DNA of 64,000 nucleotides, from the NCBI RefSeq assembly GCF_032118995.1, contig NC_092661.1, positions 2,544,501 to 2,608,500 on the forward strand. Direction: 5' to 3'. Below, in pieces: positions 16,821-26,513 of this stretch. Source of the stretch: Asterias amurensis. Lineage: Eukaryota > Echinodermata > Asteroidea > Forcipulatida > Asteriidae. Position 1 is the stretch's first letter. Every line of letters starts with the position of its first letter. The notes under the pieces were generated by a model. It ran no database searches, was not told the origin of the DNA, and was given only the letters and a program-made list of their open reading frames with translations. The translations under genes and the position numbers were made by a program.

Positions 16821-18555
16821 CCTAGGATCGCCAAGTAGCGCATAAAAACGCAAAATATGTGCTTGCTTGCAATGGTGTACTTATTTACAGAAATGTTTTA
16901 GGTAGTTTAAAAAAATTAGTTGAAAAACACCATTAAAACATGTCAGCCTAATAACACATTTAGAATAATTGAAAAAATTTCAAAAAAATTACAGGGTGGT
17001 TAATTCATAACTTGACAATGAACAGCTATAGTGTGTTCTAATGACTAGATGCTTATGTTTTCGAAAGAGTTGCTCTCCTTGTACTTTGTAGCCTTCAGAG
17101 GAGCTGATTCCCTCTGCACTTGATTTTGGGGAACAGCTGAATCTCTGGCTCTGAAAAAATAAGATACAGATACAAAGTTGTATGGATGCCAAAAAGTTAA
17201 ATTAGCAAAAAATACCCTGCAGCGGTATCAAATCTGGCTTAAAAAACAATGCATAATGATAATTTGCAATTTGCTTGCCATTTTGATTTTGTGTAAAATA
17301 TACATCAGGTCTTGACTAATTTGCTTTTAAGGAATTTACCTTTTAGTAGAGAGTGCGGTTCCTTAATCAAAATTGAAATCAGAAACTCACCAATTCCAAA
17401 AGTGACAGATCGTTGCTGTCCAATGAAGGCTCCTCATTGACAACAGGAGTAGAGGTCTAGGTTTAGGCTGAAGCAGACACCGATGATGAACTCATGTGTC
17501 GAGGTGACTGCAGCAGAATGCCCCGATGGGCCGCGTCGCTGCAGCTTAGGTATACCCATGGAGCTAGCTCCATGGGTATACCAACCATCGCATTCGATTT
17601 TGGGGCGGCGGAAAAACACTTTGAGCGGCAGTAGTTCGCATTCACAAACAAAAAATTTAAGCATGCACACAAACAGGAACACAGCAACAAACTCATGCAA
17701 ATTGCAAGCGAAAATATAAATCACAGGAAAGGAAGCAGAAAGGTGTTTAAAATTTAACAAAACTGATTTTCTTAAGCACAAGAAAAAAAAGGTAACACCA
17801 TGACTGCTCAAATAACAGTGAAGTGTATCTTGCCATGTGGAATGTCAAAAGCCTTCCTGTAACAAAACAAACAGTAGATGTAAAATAGTTAATTACTTTC
17901 AACTGAATTGCTTTCACTTTAGAGTTTTTATCAAAAACACTTGCAGAACACCAACAGTTTAGAAAAACTACTCCAAGAAACTTATGCGGATCCAGCTTAT
18001 TTTCAGTGTTGAATGTCTTAATTTGGATCAAATTGATATTTTCCCTCAAGTAAGTTTCAGACTTACAGAGAAATGTGGCACATAGTGGCCCCTTTGTTTT
18101 TTCCAAAGTTCTAGAGTTATTTTTATGAAACTTGCCACAATTGTACATTTTACAACTTTTTCTTCCTTGAGATAAGACTAGTCTTTACTCTTCGTGAAAT
18201 CCACCCCAGGTGAATAACACTGCCACTTTCTTTGGAAAAACACATGGAAAGTTTGTAGTAAAAGACCCCCAAATCATTTGTTTTACTTTAATCAATTGTC
18301 CCAAGGTCAAGCAAATGCTTGCCATGGTGGCAGCTGATCATGATAAGAACTATTTTTGTTAACAAATGTGGTGGTGGTAAGATGCAGCAAGAAAAAGCTA
18401 GACACAATATATTTTGGTAGTGGGGATCATTTTCTTTTTGGGAAAAGACCATAGGAATTTTTGCCAGCATGTGGCATCAACGTTTCCATATCCTCTTCTT
18501 ATATGTCACTCCACAAATTGGTTGTACTTTATAAGATTGGAATGAGACCCTACTG
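16821..18555. other. No gene recognised; one perfect palindrome
   Basis: No open frame with coding character is seen. A perfect palindrome sits at 17549-17582. The remainder is AT-rich and unclassified. Confidence 0.5.
17549..17582. repeat. Perfect 34-bp palindrome
   Basis: The sequence is its own reverse complement across all 34 bases, centred in GAGCTAGCTC with outer GGTATACCCATG. It may be the core of a short hairpin element, but the flanks do not pair further. Confidence 0.9.
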
Positions 18556-18559
18556 CCCC

Positions 18560-18765
18560 AAGTCCTTAATCCTTCACTTTGGACACTGGAGAAAGTATTG
18601 GGATTGTAGGGTTTCAATTAACCTGTTTAACAGAGAAGGTAGTTCTTTATTCCAAGATGTATGATGATAAGTGGGTCTCAGACATTCATGTTGACATGTT
18701 GAACTTTTGGAGACTTGAGCTGCAGGCAGGAAAATGAAACAAAAACATGTTTTGTTTAAAAAAAA
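18560..18765 (+). repeat. Degenerate copy of the 263-bp tandem unit (R5)
   Basis: Shares CCCAAGTCCTT, ATCCTTCACTTTGGA, GGGTTTCAATTAACCTG and the GGTCTCAG/ACATGTTGA tracts with the units at 20625-21120. The open segment is lost. Confidence 0.65.
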
Positions 18766-20029
18766 AAACTAATACAAATCTGACAGTTATTTCATTGTAT
18801 CACCACTGAAAGTTTTTTTTTCAATCTAGAAAAAAAGAAAAATAAAACAAAGGTATTTTGTGCTTTTTCTCAATTTTTTTCTGGAAACAATACAACCTTG
18901 ATTAATAATGAGGAGAGCGCAGAACCTTTATTAGTTTAAAACGATCTCTGCTTTTCACCCTTTCAAAAGGATCTCTGCTTTTCACCCTTTCAAAAGATTG
19001 TAAAAGAACTGCTGGATCCTTACCAATATTAATATGTCGTGATTAAAAAATGAAAGGAAAACTCTTATTAAATATCTTCAAATTTGAATTAAAATATGTA
19101 TTAAAGGAGTAATTAAGTATAACCCGGTGCCTCATCAATGTGATTTATCAATGTGATTTACTGTTAAGTTGAGCAAACAGCTTTAGGCTGAAAAAAAACC
19201 AATATATGTTATGTACTCCAGACATTTGTTGTTATTTTTGGGGGGTGGCTAAACTATCACAAAATGTATATTAACTGGGTTGGCACAAATTAGCCCATTG
19301 TGGTAAAGTTTGACAAATCTGTAAAATAAAAAAATAAAAAGTTTTTTACTAAAGATTTGTTGTACTTTCTGCCAGTATGCAATCACTGGTTTGCAACATG
19401 ACAACTGTGCCGCGGCAACTATTTATACTGAACCTGTCGTGTCCAAGTCATTACATTCATTCAATTTATGGTTCATAACACACAAATTGCAAAAAGAGTT
19501 GCAGTATCGACCTAATTGAAATAGGATTTACAGTAAAAATTAACCATGTGTGCACTTTCCACAAGTTTCGTACAGATTTGTCTACAACTATGCAAATAGT
19601 GTGTGAATATTATTTTGTTAACGCACATGCAATTATTTTTGTTAGAGTACATTAGCCAAAAGGTTAGAATAGCTAAGAATGTCTGGAACTAGGTGTGGCC
19701 TTTGTGTGAGTGTGTAGTGAAATGGAATTGAGTGGGCCAGGAGGGTGAATGTGGTTTGACCAAGAAACACCCTGCATGCATCTCAATTTCATGAAGCAGT
19801 TTAACAACAATACACTGCTTAGCAACTTTGCTAAGCAATAAATGAGCGGGACATCAGTTGCTACAATGTAAATTTAAAAGAACTCTGGCTGGTAGCCAGT
19901 CTCAAGTAAGACTTTTTCTGCTTACAGACTTTAAGATATTGGGCTCTGATCTATGACACTACATGCAGTGATTTCACCTCTCTCATGAATCATCCCATTT
20001 GCTCATTAGCAGTGCGAGACAAAGATTAT
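18766..20029. other. No gene recognised
   Basis: A 26-bp direct duplication lies at about 18954-19005 (GATCTCTGCTTTTCACCC twice). Around 19790-19860 there is a fragment of repeat family R3 (CTTAGCAACTTTGCTAAGCA). Confidence 0.5.
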
Positions 20030-21120
20030 TGAGCCTACTGGCCCAAGTCCTTCTGAATCCTTCATTTTGGATACTGAAGGAATTGGGGGATCCTTCATTT
20101 TGGATACTGAAGGAATTGGGATTGTATAAAGGGTATCAATTTACCTGTTTACAGAGAATGTTGCTCAAATTTTCACAGGTTAGTTTTGTTATGCATATGT
20201 TGAGATACACTAACTATGAAGGTTAGTCTTTGACAATTACCATAAGTGTCCACTGCCTTTAAAAAGTATTATGTTCTTTGCAAGTTATGTGATGAGACTG
20301 GAGCTGCAAGCAGGCAAACAAAACACACCTTTTTGTTAAAAAAGGGGGATTTAGCGGTCCTACAAAGTCATTTTGTACAAGAACACAGACAAGGAGAATC
20401 TCCTAAAGAGCAGATTGAAATTGTACCCAGTCAGTTTGCCACATTGTTTATACAATTTGGTATTCATAAGTTTCAGGGTCTTTCAGGTTTTTTTTGTCTC
20501 AATTTTTGTTTCCACTTTAAGATTGACATTCTCAATGGCGCAGGGTTTGTAGTAAGACCAAAATACATTAACCTGGAGGCTGTTGGTTCAAATCTTGTAA
20601 TTTGTCTTTGTTCAACCGATGAAGGCCTAAATGAGCAACTGTCATTTGAGCCTACTGGCCCAAGTCCTTCTGAATCATTCACTTTGGATATTGAAGAAGG
20701 AATAGAGACGGTAAGGGTTTCAATTTACCTGTTTACAGAGAAAGTAGTTTCTATGGTCAGACTTTTCGATGATTGGGTCTCAGCCTTGTTGACATGTAGA
20801 TGTTTTGGAGACTGGAGCTATAAGCAAAGGAAACAATTACACCTTATCGTTAAAAAGTAGTATGTGCTTTTAAAAGAGACCTTGTAGGCCTAAATGAGCA
20901 ACTGTCATTTGAACCTACTGGCCCAAGTCCTTCTGAATCCTTCACTTTGGATACTGAAGAAGGAATTGAGACTGTAAGGGTTTCAATTTACCTGTTTACA
21001 GAGAAAGTAGTTTTTTATGGTCAGACTGTTCGATGATTTGGTCTCAGCCTTGTTGACATGTAGATGTTTTGGAGACTGGAGCAGTAGGCAAAGGAAACAA
21101 ATACTCCTTATTGTTATTGT
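20030..21120 (+). repeat. 263-bp tandem unit array R5, with exon-like open segment
   Basis: Units begin at about 20030 (partial), 20625 and 20888; the last two are 263 bp apart. Each intact unit carries an open segment of about 29 codons (LNEQLSFEPTGPSPSESF, then TLDTEEGIET) directly followed by GTAAGGGT, which fits a splice donor, and preceded by a pyrimidine-poor TTGTAG or GAAG. An R1 fragment interrupts the first copy at 20163-20261. It could be a tandemly duplicated exon of an unrecognised gene or a satellite-like repeat. No function can be assigned. Confidence 0.7.
20163..20261 (+). repeat. R1 right-end fragment
   Basis: Matches the last ~100 bp of R1, from GCTCAAATTTTCACAGG to GTCCACTGCCTTTAA, within the R5 array. 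Confidence 0.8.
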
Positions 21121-21511
21121 TAAAGGCAGTGGACACTAATGGTAATTACTCAAAACGATTATTACATGTAGCATAAAGGTTTCTTGGTGACGAGTTATGG
21201 GGAGAGGTTGATAGTATAAAACATCCTGAGAAAAAGGCTCTCTCTGAAGTGCCTTAGTTTTCGAGCACTAAGTAATTTTCAACAAATTTGATTTCGAGAC
21301 CTCAGATTTAAAACTTGAGGTCTTGAAATCAACCATCTAATCGCACACAATTTTGTGTGATAAGGTTTTTTCTTCTTTCATTATTATCTCGCAACTTTGA
21401 TGACCAATTGAGCTCAAATTTTCATAGGTTAGTTTTGTTATGCATATGTTGAGATACACTAACTATGAAGGTTAGTCTTTGACAATTACCAAAAGTGTCC
21501 ACTGCCTTTAA
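21120..21511 (+). repeat. MITE R1 inserted in an R5 unit
   Basis: Ends are TTAAAGGCAGTGGACAC and GTGTCCACTGCCTTTAA, well-preserved terminal inverted repeats. It splits an R5 unit, with CTTATTGTTATTG on the left and AAAAGTATTATG on the right, so it is younger than the array. Confidence 0.85.
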
Positions 21512-21531
21512 AAAGTATTATGTTCTTTGAA

Positions 21532-21946
21532 AGTTACAAGAATGGGGATTTGTGCCCCTAGGTGGACGTATTAAAAGGTGAGTTTCTCAAAAGTTGTTAC
21601 GATCTACAGCCATATCTACTGATGCGTGTCGTATTAATTTTTTTTAGTTTTACAACCATTAAAATTTGGCCTACATGTTTGCCATGAACTTGAAGATGTA
21701 TACAGCGCTATAGTGCTGATATAGCAAGACAACATGTTGCAACACGTTACAACACATGCTCACTTTATAGCGCTGCAGACATGTTCACGTTTATGGCAAA
21801 CGTGTAGGCCAAAATGGTTGTAAAAACTAACAAATAATAATACGCAAACATCAGTGTCTGTATATGACTGAAGATCGCAATTTTTTTGAGAAACTCACCT
21901 TTCAATACGTCCATCAAGGAGAAAAATCCCCATGCTTGTAACTTTC
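21532..21946. repeat. Long hairpin element of about 415 bp
   Basis: The left end AGTTACAAGAATGGGGATTT pairs with AAATCCCCATGCTTGTAACT at the right. Pairing continues through GGTGAGTTTCTCAAAA, TTTTACAACCATT and GGCCTACA(C/T)GTTTGCCAT to the loop near 21740. No ORF. It is an unclassified foldback. Confidence 0.8.
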
Positions 21947-22409
21947 GCTCGACGAGCACGAACAGGCAGTAAGGCCTAAGGGTCGTGTTAGAACAAACTC
22001 AAACGTTCAGACGGGAAAAGGGTACAAACAACTGTAAAAAGATGCAATTTTGTATGACTACAAACAATCCAAGTAAACATTTTACCTAAACAAACGGTAA
22101 AATAATAATAATTACACAGCTATAAGGTAAATCAAAGTTTTTGCCCATTAAACGCGGAATAGTTTTACATGTAATACAAGTGTAATGTTTACACAATTAA
22201 TGTGTTATATTTTACATATCTAGCGTTTACTTAAAATTTAGGTAAATATGTTGACTCCTAAACGAAGTAAGTTTGTAAGTCTTTGTTGTGTAAGTTTTAC
22301 CCTGCAACGAACTGGTAAAAGTTTACCTAACTGTTAGCAGGTTCACCCCCTGCCTCTAAAACATGTTGTTTTTTTTACACAAATTGTGAAAATATTTTTC
22401 TGAGTGTGC
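21947..22409. other. Unclassified repeat-like sequence
   Basis: Short related tracts containing GTTTACCTAA and GGTAAAA occur in both orientations (22080-22330), suggesting another decayed inverted-repeat element. No gene is seen. Confidence 0.4.
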
Positions 22410-22467
22410 GTTTGAAAGAGACCTTGAAGGCCTAAATGAGCAACTGTCATTTGAGCCTACTGGCCCA
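22410..22467 (+). repeat. R5 unit, left part before an insertion
   Basis: GAAAGAGACCTT, then GCCTAAATGAGCAACTG, TTGAGCCTACTGGCCCA matches other R5 units and stops at 22467. The continuation CAAGTCCTTCTGAATCC resumes at 26093. The 3.6 kb between is an inserted element. Confidence 0.85.
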
Positions 22468-25400
22468 CCCAGCAAACACGTAACGTCATCGTAACGTTAC
22501 TGTGAAGTTGTATTTTGGTAATGTTGCTTCCCAACTAAAACACAACTAACCTACAACGTTGCCAAAAGGTTGCAGTTTGGTCTTGTTACACAATGACATA
22601 AATACAACGTTATAAAAACGTTATGTTTTAACATCGTATAAAAACGTCCTGTGAATATTGTTATGCAACGTTGTCAGAAGGTTTTGGTTTCGTCACGTTA
22701 CTCCATAACTTAGATACAACTTTTGTCTAACGTTTTTTAAACGTCATATACAAACGTTATGTGAATGTTCTGTGCAAAACGTTATCTGAGAGTTGTGGCT
22801 TTGTGTTTTCACAACGTTTTAATAAAGTCACTTTAGCTTTGTTTGGCAACGTTGCTTGAATGTTGTACCTTCGTCAGGTTATTTGGCAACGTACAACTAA
22901 CTTTGCAACGACGTAGTTTTCATCGTCTGATAATGGGACGTTGTGGAAACTTATTTTAACAAAGTTACCGAACAGTGTTTTGACAGTTCACTGGCATGTG
23001 TCGCACGACGTGTATCCTCGGGGCACGTGGGCAACGTACAGATATAACGTTGTATCAACGTTGTACCACGAGGCAGATGACCGCGGTCATGCAGAGATCC
23101 TCTACAAAACGTTTTCAATAAAAAATAATATTTTTTTATTATAATATTATTTTATGGTAATATTTTATAAATAAAAAAAAATAAAGACACTCATATAGGT
23201 ATTAGTAAAGAACAAAAAGATTAATAATAAAAAACTTCATACAATTATTAAAAAAGTAAATTCTCATATAAAGTACGAGGCTACAATCCGCGCGGAGGAT
23301 TGTGGGGGATTGTTCAAATGTTATGCTGCGCTTCCGCCGTTCAACCGTCGTATTCTTCTCCTAGCCTGAACGTTACGCCGACCAAATTTACATAGGTTGT
23401 TAAGTTGTCATCTTCTCGACAATGGTAAGTATTCTACATACAAAAACTCACTTTATCTTGTTGTGTTTTCTGTAAAAAAACAAGTATTTTCTTTGGTTAT
23501 CATGGTCTGTATATGTCATCATTCATGTACGTCGTGTGTACATCTCCAGACAACAATACAATGAGACATTTTTACACATACAATGGCAGAGGTAGCTAGA
23601 ATACGGCCAACCAATCTTCGTGTTTGGTCTTCCTCCGTGCTCTTTGACACCAGTTTACTCTGTATCCTTTGTCCCAGAGTAGAATAATTGTGAACCACAG
23701 ATTTTTGAGGAAAATTGACTGCTTTTCGACGCCATGATGTTTAATTTAATATATTATTATGCTTACTTATGAATGAGGGCACAATTTGTGTGTGTTACTA
23801 TTATTGTGCTTTCCACAAATCAGCTACGGTAAAAGGAAAAGTATTTAATCAATTTATATATATAATTAATATTGTTGAAGGAGTAATTAAGGGGTAACTG
23901 AAAGGAACCAACATTTTTTTTTTTTTCAGAAAGCATATATGGAATAGTGAAGCATGATTGATGCTTTTTTAATGTTGATTGATTTACCTTTTTTTAATGA
24001 AACGGCAGCATTTAAAAAAAGGTTTGTTGATCAATTACAGTTAATTTTGTTAGCTGAGACAAACAATATGTGGGTACTGGGTAGAAGGAATGAAAATGCT
24101 TAGTTTTACCATTTCGAATGACCACCCCAATTACTTTATGTTTTTCTTAAAAATGTTTTTTTTTTACTTTTAGGAGCTTGCTGAAAAAGTTAGAGGAGGC
24201 CATCTCATCTTCTTGACACCTAAAAATTTCCCCACAACAAAAGTTGGGCCCAAGTACAGGTGAGTGAATTACATGTGCATTATGTAGCTTTGTTTGTGAA
24301 ATACTCTCAATGGAAATGTTGGCAACGCCTATTATATTGTAAAAAAAAACTAGATAGCTTGAAGACAAAAGGTATTCACTATCCTATACAAAGATTAATG
24401 GAACATGTTTTCAGTCCATAGACATTTTGATATTGTGCAGGTACATATGGACAGTTATGTTTCACGATGTATACATTAGAAAATAACAATGTCAAACTCG
24501 TTCTTGTTGACCCGACATGGATGAACCGATATACATGTGTACATTGATAAAGGAAATACATGTACACATTTTGTGGGAAAGGTCAAAATGACTCAATTTT
24601 CTCTTTGTTTCACATTTTCTTTTACATTTAGGAACCTTGTTGAGGAATACCTACCTTTTCGGATGTGGTGACCCTTGGTGATTCTGACTAATCCATCGAC
24701 AATTTTGCCGTGTACCACTTGCTGCCTGCTATCCTTTTTTCCCCAAACCCTTTTTAACATTTTATCTCAAAGCTGAGCTTTTGTTACTGATTTAAAAACG
24801 TAGATGCACTAAATGAAGAAATTTAAACAAGAACAGTATTTAACATTATTCAATATGTTCAAAAAAGTTCTAAATTCAACATTCCTCCTCAACAACTTTG
24901 CCATTTACACTGGATTTTGCTCCATCCAAATGTAAAAAAAACAAAAACAATTTGTGTGGGTATTCATTAAAATGGCACTGTATTTTTACTTTTGAAATCT
25001 GAAGACAATTGGAACTGTGTTTAAAGTTAACTTTAAAAACGTTTGTTTTCAAAGGGTTGTTTATACATTTGGCAATAAAATTACCTGGTAAGAAACATTT
25101 TGAGAAACGGTTCACTTTGAAGTAATGTGGTTTTGGAAAAACATTTTGAAGCTGATGAGTGTTTCTGCCAGAAACGCTTCTCAGATTGGGTGTTCAAATT
25201 GCAGACTATATATTCTTCCCACATGAATTTTCACAGGTTAGTTTTATGGTACGATGTATCTACAACTAGATTTGAACAAGCAGTGAGTTTCAGTAACAAT
25301 GGTATGAAACTTACTGTATGTGTATATAATATAATATATACATGTAGATAAATACAATAAAACTAACCCTCTGTGAATATTTCACTTCAAAAGATGTTTG

Positions 25401-26092
25401 TGTTTTGGAGATTTCACCGGGAAAAAACGGGGCGATTATTTCCACACAGGAAGAATATTTCTTAGATCTAAATTTTGGGGAATAAAAAGTGATCTGTTTT
25501 TTCTATAACCGGAGAACTTCGAAGTTAAACGTTTCTCAAAATGCATTACACTACCTACAGCTGCTGAACTTCTGACAATACAGTTGTTTTTTATTGCCTT
25601 GAATTTGTAGAGTCATTGCCAAACGTATACAGACCATTTAACTCTAAATCTCCATCTTTGCCATTTTTATTATACAACGCATTTTGAGTTATATTTAACC
25701 ATGCTTTAAAGTTTTGCAGTCTTTTCTATGAAATGATTTGTATGCAATTAAAGATGTTAAGAGAGCCAAAAGCACTTTTGGTATGCATGTGTCTTGATTT
25801 GTTGTGATAAATTTACATTTATTTAAAGCATTTAATAACGTTTTTATAACGTTGGGTTTTTCCTGTTGATGACGTTATATAAATACGTCACAATCACGTT
25901 CAGAAATAACTTTATCAAAACGTGAAGATTTAACGTTTTCACAACGTTATTATATTACGTCATCACGCGACGTTATCTAGACGTTGACAAAACTCCACAC
26001 TTATCCGTCCGTACAACGTTAAATAAAAACGTTCTCCCAACATTCAAATAACGTCGTAGCGACGTTCAGGGCACGTTATTATGTTTGCTGGG
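22468..26092. mobile_element. 3.6-kb TIR element with ACGTT-rich ends, unclassified superfamily
   Basis: It starts CCCAGCAAAC and ends with the reverse complement GTTTGCTGGG. It sits in an R5 unit whose empty site (TGGCCCAAGTCC) is seen in sister units, which shows a 2-bp CA duplication. About 650 bp at the left and 260 bp at the right are packed with ACGTT/AACGT motifs in both orientations. The interior (23150-25820) is AT-rich and includes a promoter-like GC-rich patch (23280-23420) and a possible three-exon gene. No transposase domain was recognised, so it is probably non-autonomous. Confidence 0.8.
23422..24671 (+). CDS. Possible small spliced gene inside the ACGTT element
   Basis: Not recognised by family. 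Candidate exons: 23422-23424 (ATG followed by GTAAGTAT), 24174-24259 (acceptor TTTTACTTTTAG, donor GTGAGTGA) and 24632-24671 (acceptor TTTACATTTAG), ending TGA. The joined product is 42 aa: M, then ELAEKVRGGHLIFLTPKNF and PTTKVGPKY in exon 2, then RNLVEEYLPFRMW across the last junction. Only one of three frames is open through exon 2, and it is the frame set by the exon 1 ATG. The phases (0 then 2) join cleanly. Upstream, 23280-23420 is GC-rich and promoter-like. It may be a captured host fragment, part of a transposon protein, or chance. No transmembrane segment or known motif is seen. Confidence 0.35.
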
Positions 26093-26513
26093 CAAGTCCT
26101 TCTGAATCCTTCACTTTGGATACTGAAGAAGGAATTGAGACTGTAAGGGTTTCAATTTACCTGTTTACAGATAAGGTAGTTCCTATGGTCAGACTGTCCG
26201 ATGATTGGGGGGTCAGCCTTGTTGACGTGTAGATGTTTTGGAGACTGGAGCTATAGCCTAGGCAAAGGAAACAAAAACACCTTATTGTTAAAAAGTATAT
26301 GTGATTTTGAAAGAGACCTTGTAGGCCTAATGAGCAACTGTCATTTGAGCCTACTGGCACAAGTCCTTCTGAATCATTCACTTTGGATACTGAAGAAGGA
26401 ATTGAGACTGTAAGGGTTTCAATTTACCTGTTTACAGAGAAGGTAGATCCTAGGCAAAGGAAACAAACACACCTTATTGTTAAAAAGTAGTATGTGCTTT
26501 TGAAAGAGACCTT
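26093..26513 (+). repeat. R5 units, interrupted right part plus one further unit
   Basis: From 26093 the unit split at 22467 resumes (AAGTCCTTCTGAATCC, then GAATTGAGACTGTAAGG). A further unit starts at about 26328 and is shorter, with an internal deletion after the TTTACAGAGAAGGTAG tract. It ends at GAAAGAGACCTT, where the foldback element is inserted. Confidence 0.8.

Noticed and set aside
20246-20860. 204-codon open frame as a stand-alone gene
   Set aside because: It runs across R1 and R5 repeat pieces, including an intron-like segment after GTAAGG; better described as repeat sequence with one exon-like part.
22290-23110. Coding region in the ACGTT-rich left end
   Set aside because: The 67-codon frame at 22941-23144 is composed of the subterminal motif sequence and shows no conserved domain.
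23408-23430. Exon 1 of a further tubulin gene
   Set aside because: ATG followed by GTAAGT resembles the tubulin first exons, but no tubulin exon 2 follows on the + strand before gene C, 16 kb away, which has its own exon 1 and TATA box.
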